This document shows positions 48,647 to 58,639 of a stretch of 64,000 bases of DNA, piece after piece. Numbering within the stretch: the stretch's first letter is position 1; every line of letters starts with the position of its first letter. The notes beneath the pieces are model-generated. The model did no database searches and was not told the origin of the DNA. It worked only from the letters and a program-made list of their open reading frames with translations. This DNA is from Pseudomonadota bacterium (lineage in GTDB: Bacteria > Pseudomonadota > Alphaproteobacteria > Sphingomonadales > Sphingomonadaceae): NCBI GenBank assembly GCA_023424095.1, contig JAFAEG010000055.1:10571-74570 (forward strand). The letters are read 5' to 3'. The position numbers and the translations under genes were made by a program.

Positions 48647-48650
48647 GGAA

Positions 48651-48677
48651 GCCTCCCCGGCCATAGGTCGGGGAGGC
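48651..48677 (+). terminator. hairpin downstream of the GNAT gene
   Basis: GCCTCCCCG (48651-48659) pairs with CGGGGAGGC (48669-48677) around a 9-nt loop. There is no clear T-tract, so it may be a Rho-assisted terminator or an mRNA stabiliser. Confidence 0.5.
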
Positions 48678-48736
48678 GCCCTTGAGCGTGTCGATGGCGA
48701 AAGCTAGCAAGGGGGTGGATCAGAAGGAGCCGCCGG

Positions 48737-50521
48737 ATGCGAACGCTGCTTGCCGCGACTGCCGCCATCGCCTTGTCCTCAGCCGCGCTCGCCCAGCCCT
48801 CCACCGAGCCGGACGCCGTCGTCCAGCGCCAGCTTGAGGCCTATAACGCACACGACATCGACGCCTTTGTCGCGACCTATGCGGAGGACGTCGAGCTTTG
48901 GCAGCTCGGCCCCGAGAGCCGACTGCTCGCCAGGGGCCGCGAGGCATTGCGACGGGAATATGCGGAATTCTTCGCTCAAGCCCGGCCGCATGCCGAGATC
49001 ACGCAAAGGCAAAGCACGGGTCCCTACATTGTCGACCGGGAACGGGTGACCACCGGCACAGGTGAGTATGTCGAAGCATCGGCGACCTATCTGGTGGAAG
49101 CCGGCCTGATCCGGCGAGTCTGGTTCGCGCCCGCCCCTGCCCGCGCCGGCAACGATGCGCGGCCGCTCGCTCTGACCGGCGGGACGCTCATCGATGGCTC
49201 AGCCAGGCCCGCCATCGCCGACAGCGTCGTGATCATCGCCAGCGGCCAGATCCAGTGCGCCGGCGATCGGGCGCGCTGTCCCGTCCCTGCGGGAGCGGAG
49301 CAAGTGGATGTGACCGGCCGCTTCATCACGCCGGGTCTCGTCGACACCCATATCCACACCGGCCAGACCGGCTGGGTCGACGGGCGGCCGGACGGGCTCG
49401 TGACCAACAATGTCTATCCCTATGCCGAGGTCGCAGCGGCGCTGCGCGCCGATCCGGGCCGCTGGCACCGGGCCCAATTATGCTCGGGCGTGACCGCGGC
49501 GTTCGACGTCGGCGGTCAGCCGTGGACCGTGGCCGAAGCGCAGCGCGTGCGAGGCCGCCCGACCCGGCTCAACCTGCGCGCGGCGGGGCCGCTGGTTACG
49601 CCGGCGCCGCAGGCCGCCCTGAATTTGCCGGGGGAGCCGACCTTCCTGCCCCTCGCCTCGCTCGAAGATGCCAGGCGCAGCGTCGAGCAAGCGCGCACGT
49701 CGGGCGCGGATGCCGTCAAATTGTGGTTCATCGCGCCCGCTCCGGCGCAACGGGAGGCCGTCGATTCCTATGTCCGCGAAATCGGCCGTGCCGCCCGTGC
49801 GGCCGGCCTGCCCCTGATCGTCCACGCGACCGAGTTGCGCGAGGCAAAGGTCGCCATCCGCGCCGGCGCGACGATGCTCGTGCACAGCGTCACCGACGGT
49901 CCGGTGGACGAGGAATTCCTGCAATTGCTGGTCAGTCGGCAGGTGGCGTACGCGCCGACTCTTGTCGTCGGCCGCAATTGGCTGCGGGCGCTGACGTCGG
50001 TCGTCTACGAAACGGCGCCCACGATCCAGGATCCCAATGGCTGCGTCGATGAAGCGCTGAGGGCGCGGATCGCCGACGCGGCGCGGCTTCGCGCCGACCT
50101 TCCGCCGCAGCTCACCGGCGACGCGCTGCTGAACGCGGTTCGATCCGGCGGCGCCGAGGATGCCGTCGCGGTCGAAAATCTGCGGCGGGTGCGGCGGGCC
50201 GGGGGGCGCATCGTGCTGGGAACCGACGCTGGCAACCCGCTGACGCTGCACGGAGCATCCGTCCATGCGGAGCTCGAGGCGATGGAGTCGGCAGGGATTC
50301 CGGCCGAGGAACTGATCGGCATCGCCACTCGAAACGGCGCCGCCGCCCTCAACGACGCCGCCCGCTACGGGACGATCGAAGCCGGCAAGCAGGCGGATCT
50401 GATCGTGCTGACGGAGGATCCTCGCCGGGCCGCCCGGGCCTTCCGGTCGATCAGCCACGTCATGCGTGGCGGCGTGCTTTATGACCAGTCGGAGCTGCGG
50501 GTCGCAGCCGCCCGGCGCTAG
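48737..50521 (+). CDS. exported amidohydrolase with N-terminal SnoaL-like domain
   Basis: A 594-residue periplasmic protein. The signal peptide is MRTLLAATAAIALSSAALAQ. Residues about 28-125 match the SnoaL/NTF2-like fold (VQRQLEAYNAHDIDAFVATY, then ARGREALRREYAEFF). From 140 on it is a metal-dependent amidohydrolase: GGTLIDGSA, TPGLVDTHIHTG with the HxH metal pair (about 205), a conserved Lys in DAVKLWF, LIVHATELREAK with a metal His, a second His in MLVHSVTDG, and GTDAGNP with the catalytic Asp near residue 495. Related imidazolonepropionase-like hydrolases lack the SnoaL part. Substrate unknown. Confidence 0.86.
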   Translation: MRTLLAATAAIALSSAALAQPSTEPDAVVQRQLEAYNAHDIDAFVATYAEDVELWQLGPESRLLARGREALRREYAEFFAQARPHAEITQRQSTGPYIVDRERVTTGTGEYVEASATYLVEAGLIRRVWFAPAPARAGNDARPLALTGGTLIDGSARPAIADSVVIIASGQIQCAGDRARCPVPAGAEQVDVTGRFITPGLVDTHIHTGQTGWVDGRPDGLVTNNVYPYAEVAAALRADPGRWHRAQLCSGVTAAFDVGGQPWTVAEAQRVRGRPTRLNLRAAGPLVTPAPQAALNLPGEPTFLPLASLEDARRSVEQARTSGADAVKLWFIAPAPAQREAVDSYVREIGRAARAAGLPLIVHATELREAKVAIRAGATMLVHSVTDGPVDEEFLQLLVSRQVAYAPTLVVGRNWLRALTSVVYETAPTIQDPNGCVDEALRARIADAARLRADLPPQLTGDALLNAVRSGGAEDAVAVENLRRVRRAGGRIVLGTDAGNPLTLHGASVHAELEAMESAGIPAEELIGIATRNGAAALNDAARYGTIEAGKQADLIVLTEDPRRAARAFRSISHVMRGGVLYDQSELRVAAARR

Positions 50522-50530
50522 CGCGGCAGG

Positions 50531-51382
50531 TCAGGCGAAAGCGGGGGCCGGGTTCGCGCCGAGCTCGGTCTCCGCCTTGGCGATCAAGGCGCGGTCGTCG
50601 TGATTCCACGGGTGGAAGCGCGGCAGGAAGAAAGCGAGCCAGGCGCCGAGGATTTTGCGCATCATGCCGGGGCGGACCCAGGCGAACCAGATCATCCGGC
50701 GCACCGCCTTGAAGCCGGTGATGCCGTCCTGACGCAGCAATTCGAGCACGCCGGCGCTGCGATCGACGATGAAATTGCGGGTGACCAGCAGCATCACCTT
50801 CGACTTCACCCGCCAGCGCTTGAAGCGCGGCCAGTCCTTCGTCGCGTGCAGCCAGGTGTCATAGGCGACGCCCTTGTGCTCGATCTCCTCGATCGCGTGC
50901 CAGCGCCACATCGCCGCCGATTCGGCGTCCGCCGCCGCCAGATGGCGCGGATTGCGCAGCAACTGATTGGCGAGGATGGCGGTGAAATGCTCCAGCGCCA
51001 TCGTCGCGGCGAGCGCCGCGATCGGGTGCTTCGAACGGATGAAGGCGAGGCGCTTGTCCACCTGCTCGTCGAGCTTGGTAAGGTCGTAGCCGGCGTCCAC
51101 CGCTTTCTTGTTGAACTGCACATGCTCACGGCTGTGCATCACTTCCTGCGTGGTAAAGGCCTTGATCTCGGCCGCCAGCTTCGGATCGGCGCCCTCGCGG
51201 AAGGCGCGCACGCTCTCGACGAAGAAGCCCTCGCCCTTCGGGAAGGTCGCGCTCAGCGCGTTGTAAAAGGCGGTGGCGACCGGGTCGCCGCCCATCCACC
51301 AGCGGGTCGCGTCCATGCCGCGGCCGAAGCGCCGGTCGCGCGGGGTGATGGTCAGATCGGCGGGTGTCGTTTCGCGACGCAT
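50531..51382 (-). CDS. ferritin-like metal-dependent hydrolase (DUF2236/PF10118-type)
   Basis: A 283-residue protein of the predicted metal-dependent hydrolase family with a ferritin-like helical bundle. Candidate ligands follow the family order: FTTQEVMHSREHVQFN (Glu and His, about 78-92), ALEHFTAIL and WRWHAIEEIEHKGVAYD. The C-terminal third contains aromatic and basic segments that may associate with the membrane. Its start is 47 bases from that of the divergent TetR gene, so the regulator probably controls it. The substrate is unknown. It converges with the amidohydrolase gene, separated by 9 nt. Confidence 0.82.
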   Translation of the reverse strand: MRRETTPADLTITPRDRRFGRGMDATRWWMGGDPVATAFYNALSATFPKGEGFFVESVRAFREGADPKLAAEIKAFTTQEVMHSREHVQFNKKAVDAGYDLTKLDEQVDKRLAFIRSKHPIAALAATMALEHFTAILANQLLRNPRHLAAADAESAAMWRWHAIEEIEHKGVAYDTWLHATKDWPRFKRWRVKSKVMLLVTRNFIVDRSAGVLELLRQDGITGFKAVRRMIWFAWVRPGMMRKILGAWLAFFLPRFHPWNHDDRALIAKAETELGANPAPAFA

Positions 51383-51406
51383 TGCTCTATCTCCACGTTC
51401 GTGACC

Positions 51407-51414
51407 GGATATCC
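51407..51414. promoter_or_regulatory. short palindrome between divergent hydrolase and TetR genes
   Basis: GGATATCC lies near the middle of the 47-base gap between the two start codons, where a TetR dimer would be expected to repress both. The dyad is only 8 bp, so support is weak. Confidence 0.3.
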
Positions 51415-51429
51415 TTCTTACTTACACAA

Positions 51430-52020
51430 ATGTCAATAGTTCGCACTCGCCTTTCGCCGGCCGAGAGCCGCGCCGCCGCGCTCGAGGCCGCGCGCGCCAT
51501 ATTGGTCGAGGAAGGACCGCAGGCGGTGACGCTGAAGGCGGTCGCCGGGCGAATCGGCCGCACCCACGCCAATCTGCTCCACCATTTCGGCTCGGCCGGG
51601 GAATTGCGCACCGAACTGGCCCGCTCGATGGCCGAGCAGGTCACCGCCTCGATCGGCGAAGCGGTGCTGCGCGCCCGCGAAGGCAAGGCCGATCCGATCG
51701 AGATCGTCGACCAGACCTTCGACGCCTTCGGGCAGGGCGGCGCGGGCGCCCTCGCCGCCTGGATGATTCTGTCCGGCGAGCATGACGCACTGGAACCGAT
51801 CCTCGAAGCGATCCGCGCCCTGGTCGGGCGGCTCGCGGATGGCGTCGACGAGAAAGTGGTCGCCGAACTCACCCTTTCCCTCGTGCTCAGCGCATTGGGC
51901 GATTCGCTCCTCGGCGAACCGATGGCCGCGAGCCTCGGCGTGCCGCGCGGACGCGCCCGCGAACTCGCCCGCCAGCGCATCGCCTACGCGATCGAGGTGC
52001 ATCGGACGGCGCTGGCCTGA
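51430..52020 (+). CDS. TetR-family transcriptional regulator
   Basis: A 196-residue repressor. I start at the ATG at 51430 (MSIVRTRLSPAESRAAAL); an upstream in-frame ATG at 51364 would run into the divergent gene. The N-terminal helix-turn-helix is AVTLKAVAGRIGRTHANLLHHFGS (residues about 33-56), with the usual TetR spacing. The C-terminal ligand domain is variable. It is followed by a VOC-family gene after 25 nt and may form an operon with it. Confidence 0.87.
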   Translation: MSIVRTRLSPAESRAAALEAARAILVEEGPQAVTLKAVAGRIGRTHANLLHHFGSAGELRTELARSMAEQVTASIGEAVLRAREGKADPIEIVDQTFDAFGQGGAGALAAWMILSGEHDALEPILEAIRALVGRLADGVDEKVVAELTLSLVLSALGDSLLGEPMAASLGVPRGRARELARQRIAYAIEVHRTALA

Positions 52021-52045
52021 CCCGAAGAGAAAGCCGGAGGACGAT

Positions 52046-52381
52046 ATGATCACTGGCGCGCATGCAATGATCTTCACTGCCGACGAGACGGCCGACCGCG
52101 CCTTCCTGCGCGATGTGCTGGAGATCCCCCACATCGATTCGGGTGGGGGCTGGCTGATCTTCAAGCTGCCGCCCGCCGAGCTTGGCGTGCACGAAGGCCC
52201 GAACGACATGCACAAACTGTATCTGATGTGCAGCGACATCGACGCCTTCGTCGCGACGATGGCGGGCAAGGGTGTGAGCACGCAGCCCATCGCCGAACAG
52301 GGCTGGGGCCGCTCGACCGGCGTGACCCTGCCGGGCGGCGGCACGCTGGGCGTCTACGAGCCTCGGCACGCCCGGCCCTAG
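52046..52381 (+). CDS. VOC-family (glyoxalase/extradiol) protein
   Basis: A 111-residue single-module vicinal-oxygen-chelate protein. The ATG at 52046 follows GGAGGACG. It shows the beta-alpha-beta-beta-beta pattern: ADRAFLRDVLEIPHIDSGGGWLIF, LGVHEG, then DIDAFVATMAGKGV and GRSTGVTLPGGGTLGVYEP. Possible metal residues are His and Glu, but one module alone would have to dimerise to build a site. Function unknown (glyoxalase, resistance or sensor roles are all known in the family). Confidence 0.8.
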   Translation: MITGAHAMIFTADETADRAFLRDVLEIPHIDSGGGWLIFKLPPAELGVHEGPNDMHKLYLMCSDIDAFVATMAGKGVSTQPIAEQGWGRSTGVTLPGGGTLGVYEPRHARP

Positions 52382-52404
52382 CCGCAGCGCGGCCAAGCGC
52401 CTAA

Positions 52405-53450
<1,046 letters not shown>

Positions 53451-53451
<1 letters not shown>

Positions 53452-54386
53452 TGCCACGCCGTTCCAAGCAGCTTCCCACGCTCGCCGTCACCGGCGGCAC
53501 CGGCTTTGTCGGCGCGCATCTGATCCGGATGGCGCGCGAAGCCGGCTATCCGGTGCGCGCGCTCACGCGCAAATGGCAGCCGCCCGAGGAAGGCGTCGAC
53601 TGGGTCGAGGGCACGCTCGACCGGCCCGAGACGCTGCGCCGCCTGTGCGAGGGCTCCGACGCGGTGATCCACATTGCCGGCGCGATCAATGCGCGCGACC
53701 GGGCGGGGTTCGAGGCGGTCAATGCCGGCGGCACCGCGAACATGATCGACGCCGCCCGCGCCAACGGGGTGCGGCGCTTCGTGCACATCTCCTCGCTGTC
53801 CGCGCGCGAGCCGGAACTGTCCGATTATGGCTGGTCGAAGGCCAAATCGGAGCGGATCGTCGCCGCCTCCGGGCTCGACTGGACCGCCATCCGCCCGCCC
53901 GCCGTCTATGGCCCCGGCGACCGCGAGACGCTGGAATTGTTCAAGATGGCGCGGCGCGGCCTCGTCATGCTGCCGCCCGGCAATGGCCGCCTGTCGGTGA
54001 TCCATGTCGAGGATCTGTGCCGGCTGATCCTCGCCGTGCTCGACGATGATGACAGCCGCGGCGCGCTTTACGAACCGGACGACGGCACGGCCGAGGGCTG
54101 GAGCCACAAGGGCTTCGCGCAGGCGCTGGGCATCGCCGTCGGCAAGCGTCCGGCGGCGATGGCGATGCCGCGTCCATTCCTCGCCGGGGCGGCCCGCGCC
54201 GACCGCCTGTTCCGGGGCGGCAATGCGAAGCTGACCAAGGACCGGGTCCGCTATTTCTGCCACCCGGACTGGGTGGCGACGCCCGAACTGCAGCCGCCGG
54301 CGAAATTGTGGCAACCGCAGATCGAGACGGCCGACGGCCTGGCCTCGACCGCCGCCTGGTATCGCGCCGAACGCTGGCTCAAGTGA
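53451..54386 (+). CDS. NAD(P)-dependent epimerase/reductase, candidate ceramide reductase (CerR-like)
   Basis: A 311-residue extended short-chain dehydrogenase. The Rossmann motif is TGGTGFVGAHLI (about 14-25), and the catalytic Tyr-x-x-x-Lys is replaced in context by SDYGWSKAKSE with a Tyr and Lys at the expected distance. In Caulobacter, a protein of this annotation (bCerR) next to spt and acp reduces oxidised ceramide. Here the gene lies about 600 bp from acp-spt, so I infer the same role. It could alternatively be a complex I assembly-type (NDUFA9-like) SDR. It ends convergent with and overlapping the next minus-strand gene by 8 bp. Confidence 0.72.
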
Positions 54387-54915
54387 GCTGCGGCAGATCC
54401 ACGAAATAGCTGAGCACGAAGGCAAGGAAGCTGAGGCACAGGCCGACCAGGAAAGTGCGATAGGCATAGCCGAGCAGCCGGTACTTCTTGCGCGCGAGCA
54501 CCACGCCATTCTGGTAGAGATCGCGCAGCATCAGGGTGAGGAAGCCCTCTTCCGAGCGCAATTCGCCCATCACCCGCTCCAGAAACTCGTCCTCGCGCAA
54601 TTGTTCGAACGAGCCGAAGAACAGGACGTTGAGCCGTCCGCCCGTCTTGAACCGGGTCGCCGGCATCACCGCCAGGATCGACAGCACGGCCGAGAAGAAG
54701 GCGAAGACGCCCAGGATCAGCAGCGGCAAGGGCTCGGCCGAGGCGCGCGCCTGGCCCAAAGCGATGGTAAAGACCAGGAAGGTCGCGGCCAGCAGCATAT
54801 TCGCCTTCTGGTCCGCCATCGCCGACAGCTGGACGTGGACGAGCTGCGCTGTGCGCACGGTGTGAATGGAATTGGGCGGAAACGGTTTTACTTCGCCCAC
54901 GCTCTCTTCGGTCAT
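54379..54915 (-). CDS. Pycsar-effector-like (PycTM/DUF5706) membrane protein
   Basis: A 178-residue protein, start at the ATG at 54915 behind GAGGGGAT. It has the layout of the Pycsar effector family: an amphipathic opening ending in QLSAMADQKANMLLAATFLV, two TM helices (about 40-60 and 67-87), a cytoplasmic middle part with NVLFFGSFEQLREDEFLERV, the KKYRLLGYAYRTF signature and a third TM helix at the C-terminus. In phage defence such proteins are opened by cCMP or cUMP made by a pyrimidine cyclase. No cyclase gene is adjacent; it stands alone between the CerR-like gene and acp-spt. A housekeeping membrane role is equally likely. Confidence 0.72.
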   Translation of the reverse strand: MTEESVGEVKPFPPNSIHTVRTAQLVHVQLSAMADQKANMLLAATFLVFTIALGQARASAEPLPLLILGVFAFFSAVLSILAVMPATRFKTGGRLNVLFFGSFEQLREDEFLERVMGELRSEEGFLTLMLRDLYQNGVVLARKKYRLLGYAYRTFLVGLCLSFLAFVLSYFVDLPQLT

Positions 54916-55002
54916 GTGATCCCCTCTGCTGACCGCCCTACCCTCGCCGCGCTCCGGCCCTAATCGCTTGGCACAGGGCCGTGCGAAACCTAAAGGGCCA
55001 GC

Positions 55003-55254
55003 ATGACAGACCGTGACGAGACCTTCGACAAGGTCGCAGAGCTGATCGCGCCGTTCAACAAGAAGAATGCGCCGCTCACCGATACAACCAGTTTCGCGGG
55101 CGACCTCGAATGGGACAGCCTGGTGGTGATGGACTTCGTCGCGAACATCGAGGACGAGTTCGACATCCTGATCACGATGAACATGCAAGCCGAGATCGAG
55201 ACCGTGGGGCAATTGGTCAATGCGATCGAACAGTTGAGGAATGAGGGGGAATGA
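55003..55254 (+). CDS. acyl carrier protein of the sphingolipid locus
   Basis: An 83-residue acyl carrier protein. The phosphopantetheine serine is in LEWDSLVVMDFVANIEDEF, close to residue 41, with the helix that follows it. It is not the housekeeping AcpP sequence (which has GADSLD). Its stop overlaps the spt start in ATGA, and the same pair acp-spt is found in Sphingomonas and Caulobacter, where this ACP supplies the acyl chain to serine palmitoyltransferase. Confidence 0.92.
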   Translation: MTDRDETFDKVAELIAPFNKKNAPLTDTTSFAGDLEWDSLVVMDFVANIEDEFDILITMNMQAEIETVGQLVNAIEQLRNEGE

Positions 55255-56513
55255 CGGACGCGACCATCGATAGCCTGGACCCGGCCGCGCACGCCGCGCC
55301 GGCAGGCGGCGGGAAGGATCTTTTCTCCAAGTTCGACTCGCTGATCGCCGAGCGCGACGCGCTGCTGGCGACCGGAGTCCGCTACCCGTTCGGGATGGTG
55401 ATGGAAAAGGTGATGTCGCCGACGCGGGCGATCATCAAGGGCAAGGAGACGATCCTGCTCGGCACCTACAATTATATGGGCATGACCTTCGATCCCGACG
55501 TGATCGCGGCCGGCAAGAAGGCGCTCGACGAATTCGGCGCGGGCACGACCGGCAGCCGGGTGCTGAACGGCACCTACCAGGGCCATGACGAGTGCGAAGA
55601 GGCGCTGAAGGAATTTTACGGCACCAAGCACGCGATGGTCTTTTCGACCGGCTATCAGGCCAACCTCGGCCTGATGGCGACCATCGCCGGCAAGCAGGAT
55701 TACATCATCCTCGACGCCGACAGCCACGCCAGCATCTATGACGGCTGCTTCATGGGCGATGCCCAGCTCGTCCGCTTCCGCCACAACAGCCTCGAGGATC
55801 TCGAGAAGAAGCTGGGCCGCCTGCCCCCCGAGGCCGGCAAACTGGTCGTGCTCGAGGGCGTCTATTCGATGCTCGGCGACATTGCGCCGCTCAAGGAAAT
55901 GGTCGCAATCGCCAAGAAATATGGCGCGATGATCGTGGTCGACGAAGCGCATGGCATGGGCTTCTTCGGCGAGCATGGCCGCGGCGTGTTCGAGGAAGCG
56001 GGTGTCGAGGCGGACGTCGATTTCGTCGTCGGCACCTTCTCGAAGAGCGTCGGCACGGTCGGCGGCTTTATCGTCTCCAACCATCCGAAGTTCGAAGTGC
56101 TGCGGCTGGTCACCCGCCCCTACGTCTTCACCGCCTCGCTGCCGCCGAGCGTGGTCGCCACCGCCGCGACCTCGATCCGCAAGCTGATGCATTCCGGCGA
56201 GAAGCGCGCGCATCTGTGGAAGAACAGCAAGCGCCTGCACAAGGGCCTGACCGATCTGGGCTTCAAGCTCGCGACCGACACGCCGCAATCGGCGATCATC
56301 GCGGTGCTGCTGCCCGATCAGGACACCACGGTGCGCATGTGGCACACGCTGATCGAGATGGGCCTCTACGTGAACATGGCCCGCCCGCCCGCGACGCCGG
56401 CCGGCACCTTCCTGCTGCGCTGCTCGCTCTGCGCCGATCACACCGACGAGGAAGTCGGCGAGATTCTCGGCATGTTCGAGGCCGCCGGCAAGATTTGCGG
56501 CGTGCTCGGCTGA
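55251..56513 (+). CDS. spt: serine palmitoyltransferase
   Basis: Soluble PLP enzyme that condenses L-serine with an acyl thioester to 3-oxosphinganine, the first step of sphingolipid synthesis. It has 420 residues, as in Sphingomonas paucimobilis, with the PLP lysine K265 in GTFSKSVGT and the PLP-stacking H159 in DADSHASIYD at identical positions. FGAGTTGSRVLNGT and VVDEAHGMGFFG are alpha-oxoamine synthase motifs. It is coupled to the acp gene and followed by 73 bases before the histidine kinase gene. Confidence 0.97.
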   Translation: MTDATIDSLDPAAHAAPAGGGKDLFSKFDSLIAERDALLATGVRYPFGMVMEKVMSPTRAIIKGKETILLGTYNYMGMTFDPDVIAAGKKALDEFGAGTTGSRVLNGTYQGHDECEEALKEFYGTKHAMVFSTGYQANLGLMATIAGKQDYIILDADSHASIYDGCFMGDAQLVRFRHNSLEDLEKKLGRLPPEAGKLVVLEGVYSMLGDIAPLKEMVAIAKKYGAMIVVDEAHGMGFFGEHGRGVFEEAGVEADVDFVVGTFSKSVGTVGGFIVSNHPKFEVLRLVTRPYVFTASLPPSVVATAATSIRKLMHSGEKRAHLWKNSKRLHKGLTDLGFKLATDTPQSAIIAVLLPDQDTTVRMWHTLIEMGLYVNMARPPATPAGTFLLRCSLCADHTDEEVGEILGMFEAAGKICGVLG

Positions 56514-56586
56514 TCCACGTCGAAGCGCAGCGCGGACGGGACGGATCGCCTTTCCTCCCGTCGGCGCTTCCTATAACCTGTCCGTA

Positions 56587-58551
56587 ATGGCGGAGGATGG
56601 CAGCGTGGCGGCGTCAGGGGCGCCGGACCCGTCGATCTGGCGCGGGCGCTGGGTCAGCGCGGTCGCGCTTATCGCCGCAATCATTCTCGTCGGCCTGCTC
56701 GGCATGGTCACCACCTCGCGCGAGAATCGCGAGGCGGCGCTCGAACTGGAGCGCAACACCTATGAGGCGATCCAGCTGGCGCGAAGCGTCGATGGCAGCA
56801 TCGCCCGCGCCGAGGCCACGATGGGCCGTTACGTGCTCAATCCCGAGGGCGGCGGTGCCAGCCAATATGTGCTGGAATGGCGCGCCGCGTCCCGCCAGAT
56901 TTCGCAGCTCCAGCAGGTGGTGCGCAACGATCCCGCCCAATTGCAGCGCGTCGAGGAACTGCGCCGCCTGTTCAACCTGCGCGGCGAGGAGCTGAACGCC
57001 GCGGTGCGTGCGTCCGACCGGCGCGCGGAGAACGATCTGACCGGGCTCGGCCTCTTTTATCGCGCCGCTCAGTCCGAAACGCTTGGGCAGCTCGGCTCGC
57101 AGCTGGACGCAATCGTCCGGGCCGGGCGGCAGACGCTGGGCGAACGGGTCGCGGTGTCGCAGCAGGTGGCGGAATCGACCGACCGGCTGACCCGCTGGCT
57201 CGGCTGGCTGGCTCTGTTCATCAGCGCGCTGGCGATCGCTCTGTCCTATTGGGCCTATCGCGCCTTCAACGAGGGCCGGATCGCCCGGCTCGAGGCCGAT
57301 GTGCTGGAGCAGGCGGTGCAGGAACGCACTGGCGAGCTGAGCGAAGCCTATCGCCAGCTGCAGGCGGAATCGGCCGAACGCGAAGTCGCCGAGGAGAAAT
57401 TGCGCCAGGTCCAGAAGATGGAGGCGGTCGGCTCCCTCACCGGCGGGATCGCGCACGATTTCAACAATATGCTGGCGGTGGTGGTTGGCGGCCTGGACCT
57501 CGCCAAGCGCAAGATCGACCGCGCCCCGGGCGAGGCCAGCCAGCACCTCGACAATGCCATGGAAGGCGCGACCCGCGCCGCGGCCCTCACCCGCCGCCTG
57601 CTCGCCTTCGCCCGCGCCGAGCCGCTGCTGCCGGAGGCGCTGGTCCCCGGCGCGCTGGTCGAGGGCATGCGCGAGTTGATCGATCGCACGATCGGCGAGC
57701 GGATCCGCATTCGCACCCGCCGGCCGGATGAGGATTGGCTGGTCGCGGCCGACCCGACCGGCCTGGAAAATGCGGTCCTGAACCTGTGCGTGAATGCCCG
57801 CGATGCGATGCCGGACGGCGGCGCGCTCACCATCTCCGTCGACAATCTCTCGCTCGCCGCGGGAGATATCGGCGCGCTCCCGGCCGGCGACTACACCAGG
57901 ATCAGCGTCAGCGACGAGGGAACCGGGATCGCGCCCGAACATCTGGAGCGGGTCTTCGAGCCCTTTTTCACCACCAAGCCGGTGGGCAAGGGAACAGGCC
58001 TGGGCCTCAGCCAGATTTTCGGCTTCGCCCGCCAATCGGGCGGCGATGTCACGATCGATTCCGTCGTCGGCAAAGGCACGAGCGTCGCCATCCTGCTGCC
58101 GCGTGCCGCCGACGGCGCGGCCCCTGCCCGCGCCGCGCCCGCCGCGCCGGTCGACGATACGCCGCTGGCCGCCGCGCGCATCCTGGTGGTGGAGGACGAT
58201 CCGCGCGTCAGCCGCTCGACCGTCACCGCGCTGACCGAGTTGGGGCATTTGCCCGTCGCGGTCGCAAGCGCGCGCGAGGCGCTCGAACATCTCGCTCTCG
58301 ATGCCGCCTTCGACCTCGTCGTCACCGACGTGGTGATGCCGGAAATGACCGGGATCGAATTGGCCCGCGAGCTGCACGGCCTCTATCCTGCGATGCACAT
58401 CCTGTTCGTCACCGGCTATGTCGGGGAGGCCGGATCGATGGACGAGCTGGCCGGCGCGGACATCTTGCGCAAGCCCTTCACCGTCGCGCAATTGTCCGGC
58501 GCGGTCGCCCGCGCGCTCGGCCACGATCACTATCGCGCGGCCGCCGAATAA
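56587..58551 (+). CDS. hybrid sensor histidine kinase/response regulator
   Basis: A 654-residue membrane sensor. TM1 is at about 20-40, a CHASE3-like periplasmic helix bundle at 45-200, TM2 at about 205-228, then a coiled coil. The phospho-accepting histidine is H290 in GIAHDFNNMLAVV; the ATPase domain has NLCVNARDAMPDGG (N box), DEGTGIAPE and GTGLGLSQIFGF. A receiver domain follows from about 535 with D581 in VVTDVVMPEMTG. It belongs to the HWE/CckA-like group with a HDFNN box. No partner regulator is adjacent. It lies between spt and lptF and could couple envelope state to gene expression; that is inference from position. Confidence 0.9.
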   Translation: MAEDGSVAASGAPDPSIWRGRWVSAVALIAAIILVGLLGMVTTSRENREAALELERNTYEAIQLARSVDGSIARAEATMGRYVLNPEGGGASQYVLEWRAASRQISQLQQVVRNDPAQLQRVEELRRLFNLRGEELNAAVRASDRRAENDLTGLGLFYRAAQSETLGQLGSQLDAIVRAGRQTLGERVAVSQQVAESTDRLTRWLGWLALFISALAIALSYWAYRAFNEGRIARLEADVLEQAVQERTGELSEAYRQLQAESAEREVAEEKLRQVQKMEAVGSLTGGIAHDFNNMLAVVVGGLDLAKRKIDRAPGEASQHLDNAMEGATRAAALTRRLLAFARAEPLLPEALVPGALVEGMRELIDRTIGERIRIRTRRPDEDWLVAADPTGLENAVLNLCVNARDAMPDGGALTISVDNLSLAAGDIGALPAGDYTRISVSDEGTGIAPEHLERVFEPFFTTKPVGKGTGLGLSQIFGFARQSGGDVTIDSVVGKGTSVAILLPRAADGAAPARAAPAAPVDDTPLAAARILVVEDDPRVSRSTVTALTELGHLPVAVASAREALEHLALDAAFDLVVTDVVMPEMTGIELARELHGLYPAMHILFVTGYVGEAGSMDELAGADILRKPFTVAQLSGAVARALGHDHYRAAAE

Positions 58552-58639
58552 GGCGCTGCGGGCCGGACGGTTTTTCCGAATGACCGCGCAGGAGTGCGCC
58601 GCTATAGCCTGACCTCGGTTTTCCGGAGCCCCGCGACCC

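Noticed and set aside
54379..54915. Complete Pycsar defence operon
   Set aside because: Only the effector-like protein is present; neighbouring genes are lipid and GTPase genes and none is a cyclase.
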